Notes: generated by a model from the sequence alone, not told the origin. Counted from the stretch's first letter, positions 40,731 to 51,235 are shown. The stretch is DNA of 54,076 nucleotides from Agathobacter sp. (GCA_022772675.1 JALEZW010000061.1:1-54076), one strand, 5' to 3'. Made by a program: numbers and translations.

Positions 40731-42419
40731 ATGAGACAGCCTATCGCAATCGGAGTGGAAAACTATAAGACAATTATAGAAAATAACTACTATTATATCG
40801 ATAAAACCTGGATGTTAAAGGAACTGGCAGACCAGAAGGGAACGGTAAATCTTTTTACCCGCCCCAGGCGTTTCGGCAAGACCCTGACCTTAAGCATGGT
40901 TCGTACCTTTTTCGAGGATGAAAGGAACTACAAGGGAGAGAAAATCGACAATAGCCGGTATTTTGCAGGAAAGAAGATTATGGAAGCGGGGGAAAAGTAT
41001 ATAGGTGAGCTGGGGCAGTATCCGGTGATCAAGCTTTCTCTGAAATCCGCAAAGCAGCCGAATTACCAGATGGCATACGGATGCCTGAGAAGCGAAATCA
41101 TTTACGAGTATGACAGGCACCGCTATGTGCTGGAAGGAGATTTCCTGACAGAGGAAGAGAAGGATAATTACCGAAGGATTCTGGCAGAGAAGGCGGAGCC
41201 GGATAAGTATGCAACCGCTATCCGGCAGCTTTCCTATTATTTGAAAAAATATCACGGAAGGAATGCCATCATCCTGATTGATGAGTACGATGTTCCACTG
41301 GAAAATGCTTATTTCCGCGGCTTCTATGATCAGATGATCGACTTCATCCGATCCCTCTTTGAGTCAGCCCTAAAGACAAACGATGCGTTGGAGTTTGCAA
41401 TCGTGACAGGTTGTCTCAGGATTAGTAAAGAGTCTATTTTTACCGGTCTTAATAACCTTGAGATTAATTCTGTTTTAAGCAATAATTATGCGGAGTATTT
41501 CGGCTTTACTGGCGAAGAAGTAGAGCAGATGTTAAAAAATTACGGCTTGGAGGAAAAGCTATCAGAGGTGAAGCAGTGGTATGACGGTTACCTGTTCGGA
41601 GAGACAGAGGTGTACAATCCCTGGAGCATTATCAACTATGTGAAGACTGCCATTTCCGAGTCCCAGCCATTTCCGAAGCCCTACTGGTCCAACACTTCCA
41701 GTAACAGCATCATCCGGGAGCTGGTGGAGGAAGCAGACAGCGATACGAAAGAGGAAATCCAGATGCTCATTGACGGAAAGACCATCGAGAAGCCGGTGCA
41801 TGAGGATATCACCTATGGGGAAATTCATAAGTCAAAGGATAATCTGTGGAATTTTCTCTTTTTTACCGGATATCTCAAGGTGGTAAGTAAGCGCTTTGAA
41901 GACCGGCGGATTTATCTGACCATGTCCATCCCCAATGATGAGGTTCTGACGATTTACGAGGATACTATAAGAGAATGGTTTGACCGGCAGACAAAGGCGA
42001 TTGATTTTACACCGTTCTACCGGGCTATTCTGGACGGAGACTGCAGCAGTATGCAGAAGATTCTAAAGGAAAATCTCCGGAGAGCCATCAGCTACTATGA
42101 CAATAAAGAGGCCTTTTACCATGGAATGCTGCTGGGATTTCTTCTGGCGATGCCGGATTACGTGCCAAAGTCCAACCGGGAATGTGGAAACGGAAGACCG
42201 GATATTGCGCTGGTTCCTTATGATGAGGAGGCACCGGTGATTATCATGGAGCTTAAGGTGTGTAAGAAATTTACCGAGATGGCGGAGGGCTGTCAGGCAG
42301 CCCTTGACCAGATCGAAGAGAAGGATTATGCAGCACCGTTTCTTGATAAAGGATACACTAAGATCATGAAATACGGCATCTGCTTCTGCGAGAAGACCTG
42401 TATGGTGGAGATAAGGTAA
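40731..42419 (+). CDS. AAA-ATPase-like protein with C-terminal PD-(D/E)XK nuclease domain (DUF1703)
   Basis: 562 residues from the ATG at 40731 (AGGAGG eight bases upstream). N-terminal AAA-ATPase-like domain with FTRPRRFGKTLTLSM (P-loop variant) and AIILIDEYDVPLENA (Walker B-like). The C-terminal PD-(D/E)XK fold shows GRPDIALVPY and VIIMELKVCKK, the D...ExK catalytic core. These proteins occur in many copies in gut anaerobes and are thought to be mobile or defence related; no defined role is known. It stands alone between a terminator and the FMN riboswitch promoter. Confidence 0.9.
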   Translation: MRQPIAIGVENYKTIIENNYYYIDKTWMLKELADQKGTVNLFTRPRRFGKTLTLSMVRTFFEDERNYKGEKIDNSRYFAGKKIMEAGEKYIGELGQYPVIKLSLKSAKQPNYQMAYGCLRSEIIYEYDRHRYVLEGDFLTEEEKDNYRRILAEKAEPDKYATAIRQLSYYLKKYHGRNAIILIDEYDVPLENAYFRGFYDQMIDFIRSLFESALKTNDALEFAIVTGCLRISKESIFTGLNNLEINSVLSNNYAEYFGFTGEEVEQMLKNYGLEEKLSEVKQWYDGYLFGETEVYNPWSIINYVKTAISESQPFPKPYWSNTSSNSIIRELVEEADSDTKEEIQMLIDGKTIEKPVHEDITYGEIHKSKDNLWNFLFFTGYLKVVSKRFEDRRIYLTMSIPNDEVLTIYEDTIREWFDRQTKAIDFTPFYRAILDGDCSSMQKILKENLRRAISYYDNKEAFYHGMLLGFLLAMPDYVPKSNRECGNGRPDIALVPYDEEAPVIIMELKVCKKFTEMAEGCQAALDQIEEKDYAAPFLDKGYTKIMKYGICFCEKTCMVEIR

Positions 42420-42427
42420 ATGGGGGC

Positions 42428-42456
42428 TTGACAATCCTGCCGGAAAAATCTATACT
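42428..42456 (+). promoter_or_regulatory. Promoter of the rib operon
   Basis: TTGACA, 17 bases, TATACT, 24 bases before the FMN riboswitch. Confidence 0.92.
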
Positions 42457-42479
42457 TGTATGCAATTGAATAACAACCT

Positions 42480-42586
42480 ATCTTCAGGGCAGGGTGTAAT
42501 TCCCTACCGGTGGTACAGCCCACGAGCCGCAAGGCATGATTCGGTGAAACTCCGAGGCCGACAGTATAGTCTGGATGAAAGAAGAT
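42480..42586 (+). promoter_or_regulatory. FMN riboswitch (RFN element)
   Basis: ATCTTCAGGGCAGGGTGTAA, TTCCCTACCGGTGGTA, CAGCCCACGAGCC, GATTCGGTGAAACTCCGAGG, CCGACAGTATAGTCTGGATG and AAAGAAGAT: the complete RFN consensus with its closing stem ATCTTC/GAAGAT. FMN binding switches off the rib operon through the terminator at 42647-42682. Confidence 0.98.
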
Positions 42587-42646
42587 AAAAGTAATACTTG
42601 CTTAATACACATGAATTATGGCAGGCGCATACCATGGTGCTTTTAT

Positions 42647-42682
42647 ATGTCTTGGATAGATTCTATTCAAGACATTTTTTTT
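42647..42682 (+). terminator. FMN-riboswitch terminator
   Basis: ATGTCTTG, loop GATAGATTCTATT, CAAGACAT then TTTTTTT. It precedes the first rib gene by about 20 bases. Confidence 0.88.
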
Positions 42683-42705
42683 ACCTATTTTTCTGGAGGG
42701 ACACC

Positions 42706-43248
42706 ATGAATAAGAAGAAGTATATGCAGCTTGCAGTTAATGGCATTTGTCTTACGGCTGCAGCCTTCACGGATCATTCCTTCACGGCGGATGTGATGCA
42801 TGAGACCTTAAATCGTACCGCACTATGTTCCCTCAGGACGAAAAGTCCGGTGAACCTGGAGAGGGCGATGCCTGCCAGCGGAAGGTTCGGCGGACATATC
42901 GTAGCAGGGCATGTGGACGGAACCGGGGTTATCAGCCGCATAGAAAAAGACAGCAATGCCGTCTGGTATCACATCAGCACAGAGAAAAAAATTTTAAGAT
43001 ACATTGTGGAAAAAGGTTCCATTGCCATTGACGGAATCAGTCTTACGGTGGCAGCAGTGGATGAAAAGAGCTTTTCAGTTTCCGTGATTCCCCATACTCT
43101 GGCGAATACGGCACTGGTATCTAAGAGGGTGCAGGATACCGTGAATCTGGAAAACGACTGCGTTGGAAAATATATTGAGAAATTTGTGATGGAACAGCCA
43201 AAACCATCCGGAATTACGAAGGAATTTCTATTAAGGAATGGTTTTTAG
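42706..43248 (+). pseudogene. ribD'-'ribE fusion: RibD start joined to RibE without its N-terminus
   Basis: 180 residues from the ATG at 42706 (GGAGG upstream). The first ten residues, MNKKKYMQLA, match the start of RibD (a KYMxxAL motif); from VNGICLTAAAF on the protein is riboflavin synthase alpha (RibE), with RAMPASGRFGGHIVAGHVDG and IDGISLTVAAV. The first ~35 residues of RibE (MFTGII...GDSIA) are missing and so is all the rest of RibD. The join is in frame, so a protein is probably made. RibD activity is lost, and RibE lacks the N-terminal strand that builds the first barrel and its trimer contact. Confidence 0.85.
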
Positions 43249-43268
43249 CTGTTCAGACAGGAGGTAGG

Positions 43269-43843
43269 ATGATGGATGATAAAAATGTTGAGAAAGCATT
43301 ACAGGCACTGAAAGAAGGGAAAATCATTTTAGTGACGGATGATGAGGATCGTGAAAATGAAGGAGATCTCATTTGTTCTGCAGAGGCAGCTACAACGGAA
43401 AATGTGAATTTTCTAGCAACATATGCCAAAGGACTGATCTGCACACCCATGAGCCGTGAGCTTGCACAGAAGCTGATGTTTGAGCCCATGGTGACGAACA
43501 ATACCGATAACCATGAAACCGCCTTTACAGTCTCCGTGGATTATAAGGATACCACCACCGGCATATCCGCAGAGGAGCGAGGACTTACCGCGCGGATGTG
43601 TGTGGCAGATCAGGTAAAGCCTACAGATTTCAGGAGGCCGGGGCACAGATTCTTCGGGATCTGGGCATCCATTCCCTGGAGTTGCTTACGAATAATCCGG
43701 ACAAGGTATACCAGCTGGAGGATTACGGTATGACAATCGCAAAACGCGTGCCCATTGAAATGAAGGCAACACCCTATGATAAATTTTATTTAAAGACAAA
43801 AAAGACCCGCATGGGCCATATTTTAAATCTTGAGGAGGCATAA
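43269..43843 (+). pseudogene. ribB'-'ribA: DHBP synthase/GTP cyclohydrolase II with internal deletion
   Basis: Frame 1 from the ATG at 43269 is RibB up to [10 protein letters not shown]: it has [10 protein letters not shown] (metal and substrate site) and [15 protein letters not shown]. It then runs into another frame, [20 protein letters not shown] through [20 protein letters not shown], the C-terminus of RibA. About 220-240 residues are gone, including the HTEA segment of RibB and the zinc cysteines and catalytic part of RibA. The join GGGGCACAGATTC fits microhomology (GCACA) between a FRRPGH codon run and GAQI. Both activities are lost. Confidence 0.9.
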
Positions 43844-43847
43844 AAGA

Positions 43848-44315
43848 ATGAGAACATTTGAAGGAAAGCTTGTATCAGAAAATAATATAAAAATTGGTAT
43901 CGTTGCAGCCAGGTTCAACGAATTTATCACATCCAAGCTGGTGGCAGGAGCATTGGATGGCTTAAAGAGGGAAAATGTTGCAGACGAAGACATTCATGTG
44001 GCATGGGTACCGGGAGCTTTTGAGATTCCGTTAATCGCATCAAAGATGGCAAAAAGCGGAAAATACGATGCCATTATCTGTGTAGGGGCTGTTATCCGCG
44101 GAAGTACAAGCCATTATGACTATGTATGCAATGAAGTGTCCAAGGGAATTGCGCAGGTGAGTCTTGCGACGGAAATTCCGGTTATGTTTGGAGTACTGAC
44201 CACGGATACCATAGAGCAGGCCATCGAGCGGGCAGGAACTAAGGCGGGAAATAAGGGATTTGAGTGTGCACAGGGGGCTATCGAGATGGTCAATCTGATT
44301 CGGGAGATTGGATGA
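43848..44315 (+). CDS. ribH: 6,7-dimethyl-8-ribityllumazine synthase
   Basis: 155 residues from the ATG at 43848, with GAGGAGG upstream, inside the usual position overlapping the ribA end by spacing. Condenses ArP with DHBP to lumazine; icosahedral enzyme. Marks: [32 protein letters not shown], and [17 protein letters not shown] with the catalytic His. It is the only intact gene of the operon. Both substrates would need RibD and RibB, which are broken here. Confidence 0.96.
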   Translation: MRTFEGKLVSENNIKIGIVAARFNEFITSKLVAGALDGLKRENVADEDIHVAWVPGAFEIPLIASKMAKSGKYDAIICVGAVIRGSTSHYDYVCNEVSKGIAQVSLATEIPVMFGVLTTDTIEQAIERAGTKAGNKGFECAQGAIEMVNLIREIG

Positions 44316-44407
44316 GTATCATGAAAATGATTGACGCTGCCACCTCGTATATCATATAATCGTATTTGAAACGAATAAAATAATTACAAAAGTGAAAGGG
44401 GTTTTTT

Positions 44408-45913
44408 ATGGAACAAATCATTAAACTGGCAGTCATTGCGGCTGTCGTCATTTTACTCATCGTACTTTTATGTGTAGGGTATGTGAAAGCACCACCGGAT
44501 ATGGCATTCATTATTTCCGGATTCAAGAAAAAATCCAAGATTGTGATTGGAAAGTCAACGATCCGTATTCCATTTCTGGAGCGGCTGGATAAGTTGAATC
44601 TTCGCCTGATTCCCATTGATGTGAAGACAAGTAATGCGGTGCCAACGGCTGATTACATCAATATTAATGTAGACGCTACCGTTAATGTGAAAATCAGTAA
44701 CGACCAGGAACGTCTTCGTCTTGCAGCGGAAAACTTCCTGAATAAAAACACAGACTATATTGCCAATGTTGCCAGAGAAGTGCTGGAAGGAAATGTCCGT
44801 GAGATCGTCGGGAAGATGAAACTGGAGGAAATGGTTTCCGACCGTCAGAAGTTTGCCACTCTGGTGAAAGAGAATGCAGAGCCGGATCTGGCTGCCATGG
44901 GACTTGATATTATCAGCTTCAATGTCCAGAACTTTGTGGATGGCAACGAAGTCATTGAGAACCTTGGTATAGACAATATTGTCAAGATTAAGAAAGCTGC
45001 TGCCATTGCCAGAGCAGAGAGTGAGAGAGACATCAAGGTTGCCCAGGCATCTGCAGATAAAGAATCCAATGATGCAGCAGTTGCAGCCCAGACAGAAATT
45101 GCCAAGAAGCAGAACGAACTGGCCATCAAGAAATCCGAACTTCAGATTGAGGCAGATACCAAGAAAGCCGAGGCAGATGCTGCTTACGAGATTCAGAAGG
45201 AAGAGCAGCGGAAAACCATTGAGATCACCACTGCAAATGCCAACATTGCCAAGCAGGAACGTGAGATTGAGCTGAAACAGAAGGAGGTTGCAGTTAAGGA
45301 GCAGGCTCTGGATGCAGAGGTTAAGAAGCAGGCAGAGGCAGACAAATATGCTGCACAGCAGAGAGCCGATGCAGATCTGTACCAGCGTCAGAAGGATGCG
45401 GAGGCAAAGCAGTTTGAGGCTGTAAGAGCCGCAGAGGCCAGAAAGGCCCAGGCAGAAGCAGACCGCTATTCCAAGGAGCAGGAGGCTGCCGGTATCCGTG
45501 CCGTGGGAGAAGCAGAGGCAAGTGCTATCCAGGCAAAGGGTATTGCGGAGGCAGAGGCCATGGAGAAAAAGGCAGAGGCTTATGCCAAGTACAATAAAGC
45601 TGCCGTTGCGGAGATGATGATCAAGGTACTCCCGGATGTGGCAGCAAAGATTGCAGAGCCCTTGGGACAGATTGACAAGATCACCATTATCGGCGGAGGA
45701 GACGGCTCCGGAAATGGTGTCGATCAGGTTGCAGGAAATGTTCCGGCTGTGATGGCAAAGCTGTTTGAGAGTATGAAGGAAGCTACCGGTATTGATCTCT
45801 CGGAAATTGTGAAGGCAGATACCTATGATGCGAAGGTAAACCGTAATGTCAATGTGACAGGACTGGATGATATCAATCTGGTGGTGAAAGAGCAGAAGAA
45901 GCCGGAAGAATAA
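44408..45913 (+). CDS. Flotillin (SPFH-domain membrane scaffold protein)
   Basis: 501 residues: a membrane anchor near the start (VIAAVVILLIVLLCVGYV), SPFH domain (about 30-200), then a long Ala/Glu-rich coiled-coil with EAE/KAEADA repeats (about 215-430) and a C-terminal tail with GGGDGSG. Flotillins organise membrane microdomains. Typical of FloT/YqiK type. GAAAGGGG before the ATG. The 1.4-kb open frame on the opposite strand is a compositional shadow. Confidence 0.95.
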   Translation: MEQIIKLAVIAAVVILLIVLLCVGYVKAPPDMAFIISGFKKKSKIVIGKSTIRIPFLERLDKLNLRLIPIDVKTSNAVPTADYININVDATVNVKISNDQERLRLAAENFLNKNTDYIANVAREVLEGNVREIVGKMKLEEMVSDRQKFATLVKENAEPDLAAMGLDIISFNVQNFVDGNEVIENLGIDNIVKIKKAAAIARAESERDIKVAQASADKESNDAAVAAQTEIAKKQNELAIKKSELQIEADTKKAEADAAYEIQKEEQRKTIEITTANANIAKQEREIELKQKEVAVKEQALDAEVKKQAEADKYAAQQRADADLYQRQKDAEAKQFEAVRAAEARKAQAEADRYSKEQEAAGIRAVGEAEASAIQAKGIAEAEAMEKKAEAYAKYNKAAVAEMMIKVLPDVAAKIAEPLGQIDKITIIGGGDGSGNGVDQVAGNVPAVMAKLFESMKEATGIDLSEIVKADTYDAKVNRNVNVTGLDDINLVVKEQKKPEE

Positions 45914-45977
45914 TATAAAGCCACAACTGCGAGAAAACCTGCAGGGTGGAGACGCGGTAAAAGGGAAAATTATAAAA

Positions 45978-46009
45978 GGGCTCACCCCTCATATCATAGG
46001 GGTGAGCCC
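45978..46009. terminator. Bidirectional terminator between flotillin and chemoreceptor
   Basis: GGGCTCACCCCT, CATATCAT loop, AGGGGTGAGCCC. On the minus strand it is followed by TTTTATAATTTT, so it ends the convergent chemoreceptor gene as well. Confidence 0.85.
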
Positions 46010-46034
46010 AAACATCATGTTGCAGATCAAACTA

Positions 46035-47717
46035 TTACATTTTAAAGAAATTAATTGCTTCTTCCAGAATCTGTGCCTGACCTTTTACATCTGTTGCCTG
46101 CTGTGCCACGAGATTGATGGTTGCAGTCAATTCTTCAATGGAAGCAGTTGTCTCCTGTGTGCTTGCTGCATTTTGCTCTGAAATTGCACTGAGGTTCGAA
46201 ATGATATCAACTACGCCTGTTCTTGAAGCATCACAATCCTTCGCCTGTACATCCACCATATCACTTTGATTTCGGGTATCCTGAATACCAGCATTTACAT
46301 TTGCGAATTCTTTTTGGGTATTCCTCAGATTATCCTGCTGTTCCTGCAAATGGGCCTTAACTTCTTCCATTTTTTCAATGGAACGCTTTGAGTCTGCGAC
46401 TAATACAGCCAAAATGGATTCAATTTGTTTTGCAGACTCATTGGATTGATCTGCAAGGGAAGAGATTTCATCCGCCACAACGGCAAATCCCCGTCCTGCC
46501 TCACCTGCCCGTGCAGCTTCAATGGAAGCATTTAAAGACAAAAGATTTGTCTGTTCCGCTATTGCTGTTATAATGTTGACAGCAGTAGTAATTTCCTCAA
46601 CGGATTTGTCTGTTGCTTCGACATTTTGTGCTACAATTTCTATTGCCTCTACGGTCTTATTATTCGAATCATCAAGTATCTGGATGATATTCATTGCCTT
46701 TCTGCCCGCAGAATCCATTTCACAGGCAACGTTGTCAAGATCATTGATTCCGCCTACAATACCCTCTATCTTACCTCCCATATCCATAACCTTTGCGGTT
46801 GCGTTTTCAATATCGGAAGCCATTGATACTGCACCCTTTGACATCTCCTCAACAGCGTGGGAAATATCCTCTGCATTACTTGAGGTGGTGATGGCAACAT
46901 TTTGCAATTCCGTTCCACTGTTAAGAAGATCCTTCGATGCATTCTGTACCTTCAGAACAATATCCTGGAGTGTTGTTGACAGCTTTTTACGTGACTGAAT
47001 GATGGAATCAATTTCTGTAATCGTACTCTTGGCAGTTTTATACGGCTTTAATTCGCCCTCTGTTAAAAGCTGCAAATTCTTTGCGATGATTTCCAGCGGC
47101 TCCTTTATTTTCTTTGCAACTAACAGGACCTCGATACCGCAAATAATCACAATAAGTACTGTCGCAAAAATAGGTTTCATGGCTATGGAAGTGATGGTAC
47201 TGTCAACAAGAGCTTCCTCTTTCCCGGCAAAAGCCATTCCAACAACTTTTCCTGTTCCATCTTCAACAGGAATATATGCTACATAATAGTCCTTTCCATT
47301 GATTGGAACGCCTTTATCTTCATATTCTTTTCCGGAAGATACGAGCTCCCAGATATGGGAATCGGCTGCAGTTCCCTCATTTCTGCCGGCCTCATTATTC
47401 GGGTCTTCAATAGAGGTGATATAGCGCACATCTTCTAAAAATAAAGTAAGATGGATACCATCATCTAAAAGTGTGTCAACATAATCATGCTCATACTCGG
47501 GCTGATGATCTTCTGCGTTTACAATATCCCGCTCATAGTACTCCTTCAGCCCTTCCGCAGCCACACGTAATTCATGGAAGACATCTCTCTCCATGGATTC
47601 GGCCATGGAAACACACCCGACTGTAGCAACTATTACCGCGGCAATTATCGTTGGCAACAGTGCTGTAAACAGTAATGCATTCATCATTGAAATTGTTTTT
47701 TTCGTTTTCCTCTCCAA
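46035..47717 (-). CDS. Methyl-accepting chemotaxis protein with single Cache domain
   Basis: 560 residues: membrane segment 1 (about 12-34), an outer sensor of 150 residues of sCache type ([20 protein letters not shown]), membrane segment 2 (186-206), HAMP, and the signalling domain with [20 protein letters not shown] followed by [12 protein letters not shown]. The best start is TTG at 47717, because AAGGAG stands nine bases before it; the first ATG (47687) has no proper RBS. It senses an outer ligand, unknown, and signals to CheA. Divergent from the next receptor. Confidence 0.92.
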   Translation of the reverse strand: MERKTKKTISMMNALLFTALLPTIIAAVIVATVGCVSMAESMERDVFHELRVAAEGLKEYYERDIVNAEDHQPEYEHDYVDTLLDDGIHLTLFLEDVRYITSIEDPNNEAGRNEGTAADSHIWELVSSGKEYEDKGVPINGKDYYVAYIPVEDGTGKVVGMAFAGKEEALVDSTITSIAMKPIFATVLIVIICGIEVLLVAKKIKEPLEIIAKNLQLLTEGELKPYKTAKSTITEIDSIIQSRKKLSTTLQDIVLKVQNASKDLLNSGTELQNVAITTSSNAEDISHAVEEMSKGAVSMASDIENATAKVMDMGGKIEGIVGGINDLDNVACEMDSAGRKAMNIIQILDDSNNKTVEAIEIVAQNVEATDKSVEEITTAVNIITAIAEQTNLLSLNASIEAARAGEAGRGFAVVADEISSLADQSNESAKQIESILAVLVADSKRSIEKMEEVKAHLQEQQDNLRNTQKEFANVNAGIQDTRNQSDMVDVQAKDCDASRTGVVDIISNLSAISEQNAASTQETTASIEELTATINLVAQQATDVKGQAQILEEAINFFKM

Positions 47718-47925
47718 TATTTTACTCTCCTTAACTGCATAGTAGTGTTACCCCTGTACCCATGTTTTATAAAAAAGGCGACACAATTTAATTATAGCAT
47801 ATTTTACAAATAAATCAATATTAAATGCATGTTTTTTGTCAAATTAAATAAAAATATGTTGCTGTCTGCAGTGACGGGAAGATTTGTGGTAATAGCATTC
47901 CATCATCAAAAAAAGGGTATTTTAG

Positions 47926-47954
47926 TTGCCAAACCGCCGCAATGCAGGTATAAT
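47926..47954 (+). promoter_or_regulatory. Promoter of the dCache chemoreceptor gene
   Basis: TTGCCA, 17 bases, TATAAT, about 50 bases before the start. The rest of the 287-base divergent region is AT-rich; no sigma-28 box is clear. Confidence 0.8.
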
Positions 47955-48004
47955 AATAGATATAATTCGACAGATAAAGACCGAAAATGCAAGGAGGAGA
48001 AGGT

Positions 48005-50101
48005 ATGAAATCAATTAGAAGTAAGGTAGTGGCACTGGTGGTGTTCTGCTCGCTGATTTCAATTATGATCTGTGGGGGAATCAGTATCGCGAAGTCGGTG
48101 AAAGTTTCCAATCGGGATGCGGAGAAGATTATGCGGGCAGAGTGCAAAGGCAGTGTGCAGGATCTGGATTTGATGATGGAGAAGATTGAGCAGTCTGTGG
48201 ATACGCTTGCACAGGTAACAACAAGTTCTATTGAAGATTTTTCCAGATTTAAAACAGATGCAGCCTATGTGACGGAGGTGACGGATTCCCTTGCACCCAT
48301 TGCGATGGAATTTGCAGATCAGACAGAGGGTGCCCTGACCTATTATATCCGTTATAATCCGGAATTTACAGAGCCGACTTCCGGGATTTTTGCCACGAAG
48401 AACTCGGAGGAGGAGCCTTTCCAGATGCTGACACCCACGGATTTTTCTGTTTATGATCCGACGGATCTGGAGCATGTGGGCTGGTATTATATTCCAGTCA
48501 ACAACGGAGCACCTACGTGGATGGATCCGTATCTGAATCCCAATATCAATGTTTATATGATTTCTTATGTTGTGCCGATTTACATAAACGGGGAGTCCGT
48601 AGGTATTGTCGGAATGGACATTGATTTCGGTAAGATTCAGGATAAGATTGACAAGATTCAGGTATATGACAGCGGTTATGCCTTTGTTGTGAATGCGAAT
48701 AATCAGATTATGTATCATAAGGATGCAGAGTATGGAACGGCTGTTTCCGAGATGGGAAAGGGCAGTCTGAAAACTTTGGATCAGGCGCTTAATAAAGAAG
48801 ATGATGAATATCAGGAAATCAGTTATACCTATAATGGAGAGAAGATGGATGCATTCTACGGGGTGCTCAGAAATGGGATGAAGCTGGTTGAGACGGTTCC
48901 GGATAAGGAATTTATTTCCGATACCATGGAAATTATGAAGGGCCTTTTGATCGGGGAAGTGATCGGTGTTATTTTTTCCGCAATATGTGCTTTCTTATTT
49001 AGTTCAAGGCTGGTAAAACCAATTAAAAAGATTACCGGAATCATCAAAAAGCAGGAGAATCTGGATCTGAAAAAGGATGCCAGTTTGGATCAGCTGATTA
49101 AGATGAAAGATGAGACCGGAGATATGGCAAGGGCTGTGAATGCCATGAATGGCAAGCTCTGCGAGATGGTGCGGCTTCTGGAAAAAACAGGAACCAGTGT
49201 CCTTGATAATTCCCGGATGCTTGGTGACAGCTCCCAGGAAGTAGGAAGAATGTGCACCGACAATTCTGCAACAACTCAGGAGCTTGCAGCGGCAATGCAG
49301 GAGGCTGCCTCCACAACAGAGAGTGTAAACCAGAATATCGAATCCGTTACAGAAAATGCCAAGCTTATTCTGGAACTCTCTCAAAAAGGAGTCAAAGAGG
49401 CACAGGAAATTATGGAGCGTGCCGGCGAATTAAGCAAAAAGACCCAGCTTGCCAATGAGAATACACGCAGTATGTATGACCAGATCATGCAGCAGAGAAA
49501 TGAGGCAGCAGAAAAGGCCAGGGCTGTGGAGCAGATTAATACCCTCACACAGAATATTATGGACATTTCTTCCCAGACCAATCTGCTGGCACTGAATGCG
49601 TCCATTGAGGCAGCCAGAGCCGGAGAGGCGGGCAAGGGATTTGCCGTTGTAGCGGAAGAAATAGGAACCCTTGCGGTACAGACCAGAGAGTCTGTTCAGA
49701 ATATTGAGAATATTATTGCTGAAGTTAATGGTGCGGTGCTTAATCTGGGGGACTGCCTTCATGCAGCTATGGAATTCCTCGATGGAACAGTTATGGGCGA
49801 TTATGGAGAATTCCTGAATGTAAGTGAGCAGTATGCGAAAGATGCCAAGAGCTTTGAAGAAGGCATGCAGCAGATTACCGGTTCTGTGGAGGAACTGAAT
49901 GAGGTAATTGACCAGATTGCGGTTTCCATGGAGGATATCGGAAAAGTAACAAACGAAGCGGCAACCGGTGTGTCGCTGGTGGCAGGAAAAACCACAGAGA
50001 TTGTACAGAAAATGGCAGATGAGGAAAATCTGGTACAGGGCAATTCGGAATATGCCGGTCAGTTGACGGATATCGTTGGAAAATTTACGATTGATGAATA
50101 G
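48005..50101 (+). CDS. Methyl-accepting chemotaxis protein with double Cache domain
   Basis: 698 residues from the ATG at 48005 (AAGGAGGAG upstream; the earlier ATG overlaps this RBS). Membrane segment 1 at about 7-29; outer dCache-type sensor of about 280 residues ([34 protein letters not shown], then [17 protein letters not shown]); membrane segment 2 at about 312-335; HAMP; signalling domain with [20 protein letters not shown] and [12 protein letters not shown]. The ligand is unknown. Divergent from the single-Cache receptor. Confidence 0.94.
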   Translation: MKSIRSKVVALVVFCSLISIMICGGISIAKSVKVSNRDAEKIMRAECKGSVQDLDLMMEKIEQSVDTLAQVTTSSIEDFSRFKTDAAYVTEVTDSLAPIAMEFADQTEGALTYYIRYNPEFTEPTSGIFATKNSEEEPFQMLTPTDFSVYDPTDLEHVGWYYIPVNNGAPTWMDPYLNPNINVYMISYVVPIYINGESVGIVGMDIDFGKIQDKIDKIQVYDSGYAFVVNANNQIMYHKDAEYGTAVSEMGKGSLKTLDQALNKEDDEYQEISYTYNGEKMDAFYGVLRNGMKLVETVPDKEFISDTMEIMKGLLIGEVIGVIFSAICAFLFSSRLVKPIKKITGIIKKQENLDLKKDASLDQLIKMKDETGDMARAVNAMNGKLCEMVRLLEKTGTSVLDNSRMLGDSSQEVGRMCTDNSATTQELAAAMQEAASTTESVNQNIESVTENAKLILELSQKGVKEAQEIMERAGELSKKTQLANENTRSMYDQIMQQRNEAAEKARAVEQINTLTQNIMDISSQTNLLALNASIEAARAGEAGKGFAVVAEEIGTLAVQTRESVQNIENIIAEVNGAVLNLGDCLHAAMEFLDGTVMGDYGEFLNVSEQYAKDAKSFEEGMQQITGSVEELNEVIDQIAVSMEDIGKVTNEAATGVSLVAGKTTEIVQKMADEENLVQGNSEYAGQLTDIVGKFTIDE

Positions 50102-50152
50102 GCAGTGAATGACATTGCTGTATCATCAGAGACAAAGGGCAACAGTAACAAA

Positions 50153-50182
50153 CAGGGACACCTGGATTTTGCAGGTGTCCCT
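50153..50182. terminator. Bidirectional terminator
   Basis: AGGGACACCTG, GATTTTG loop, CAGGTGTCCCT, lying between the convergent dCache receptor and the YgjP-like gene; the hairpin reaches the stop of the latter. Confidence 0.82.
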
Positions 50183-50754
50183 TAATTAATGTTTTGTTCC
50201 ATCAGTTCTCCGCCGTTTTCCTTCAGCCACTTTTTGGCTTGTTTGTAATCCGGAAGGACTCGTTCCACTTCAGCCCAGAATCGTGGGGAATGGTTCATTT
50301 CCAGCCTGTGGCACAGCTCATGTACGACCACATAATCGACGACATCAGAAGGAGCTTTCATGAGAAGACAGTTAAAGTTCAAATTGCCTTTTGCACTGCA
50401 GCTTCCCCAGCGGGTGCGCTGGTTGCGGATCGTGATCCGGCCGTAGGTGACACCCACAAGAGGTGCGTAATATCTGACACGTTCCGGAATGACGCGCAGG
50501 GCTTCATCCGCCAGAGCCTGTAGCTCTTCAAGGCTTAATGGAACCGGCTTCGGGCGGGCATTTCGTGCACGCTGTTTTTCCGCCATCTGTTCCAGGTGCT
50601 GATAGATCCAGTCCGATTTTTCTTCCACAAATTTGTGAATCTGCCAGTCGGCCATCCAGCAGGGGGCCCGCACAACCACAGTCATATCCGGGCGTATTTC
50701 CAATGCGATGCTTTTTCTGTTGCTTTTTATAATTTTGATCTGTAATTTTCCCAT
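50182..50754 (-). CDS. YgjP-like zinc metallopeptidase (DUF45)
   Basis: 190 residues: KSNRKSIALEIRPDMTVVVR at the start, NQRTRWGSCSAKGNLNFNC, and the zinc motif VVVHELCHRLEMNHSPRFW (HExxH plus downstream His). These are the family marks of the YgjP/DUF45 group of small intracellular minigluzincins; function unsettled. GGGGAA before the ATG. It is 86 bases downstream of panD in the same direction but probably a separate unit or last in the operon. Confidence 0.92.
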   Translation of the reverse strand: MGKLQIKIIKSNRKSIALEIRPDMTVVVRAPCWMADWQIHKFVEEKSDWIYQHLEQMAEKQRARNARPKPVPLSLEELQALADEALRVIPERVRYYAPLVGVTYGRITIRNQRTRWGSCSAKGNLNFNCLLMKAPSDVVDYVVVHELCHRLEMNHSPRFWAEVERVLPDYKQAKKWLKENGGELMEQNIN

Positions 50755-50839
50755 AGCAAATTCCCCTGATTTGAATATCCATAATCTATTTTTTGCATAT
50801 TAACATATTAGTTAAAATATATCAATAAGCCCCCTCATA

Positions 50840-51235
50840 TTATATATAATCTTCTGTCAGCTTTCCGTGTTTCTCATAATTTGTCACACGGGCAATATGG
50901 TTATTCTCATCCACGAATACAACCTTCGGACGATGCTCTTTTGCTTCCTCCGGTGTCATCTGTGCATAGCACATAATGATGACATGGTCGCCGACAGCAA
51001 CCTGCCGTGCTGCGGCGCCATTTAAACAGATCATGCCGGAACCCGGTTCACCGGCAATTGTATAAGTCTCAAAACGGTTGCCATTCTCCACATCGACAAT
51101 CTGAACAAGCTCATACTCAAGGATTCCGGCGGCTTCCAGCAGTTCAGTGTCAATGGTCACGCTGCCCACATAGTTTAAGTCCGCCTGTTTCACAACGGCA
51201 CGGTGAATTTTACCTTTTAACATTGTGTAGTTCAT
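50840..51235 (-). CDS. panD: Aspartate 1-decarboxylase
   Basis: 131 residues. Makes beta-alanine from aspartate, for pantothenate. It self-cleaves between Gly24 and Ser25 (NYVGSVTID) to form the pyruvoyl cofactor. [10 protein letters not shown] at the start and [20 protein letters not shown] are typical. AAGGAA upstream. It starts 20 bases after the panC stop, the last gene of panG-B-C-D. Confidence 0.97.
   Translation of the reverse strand: MNYTMLKGKIHRAVVKQADLNYVGSVTIDTELLEAAGILEYELVQIVDVENGNRFETYTIAGEPGSGMICLNGAAARQVAVGDHVIIMCYAQMTPEEAKEHRPKVVFVDENNHIARVTNYEKHGKLTEDYI

Noticed and set aside
42598-42705. Upstream extension of the first rib gene
   Set aside because: It would translate the riboswitch terminator; GGAGG before the ATG at 42706 decides the start.
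44555-45985. 476-codon open frame antisense to flotillin
   Set aside because: It mirrors the Ala/Glu-rich repeats of flotillin, giving a Cys/Leu-rich product without family marks, and it has no RBS. It is a shadow.
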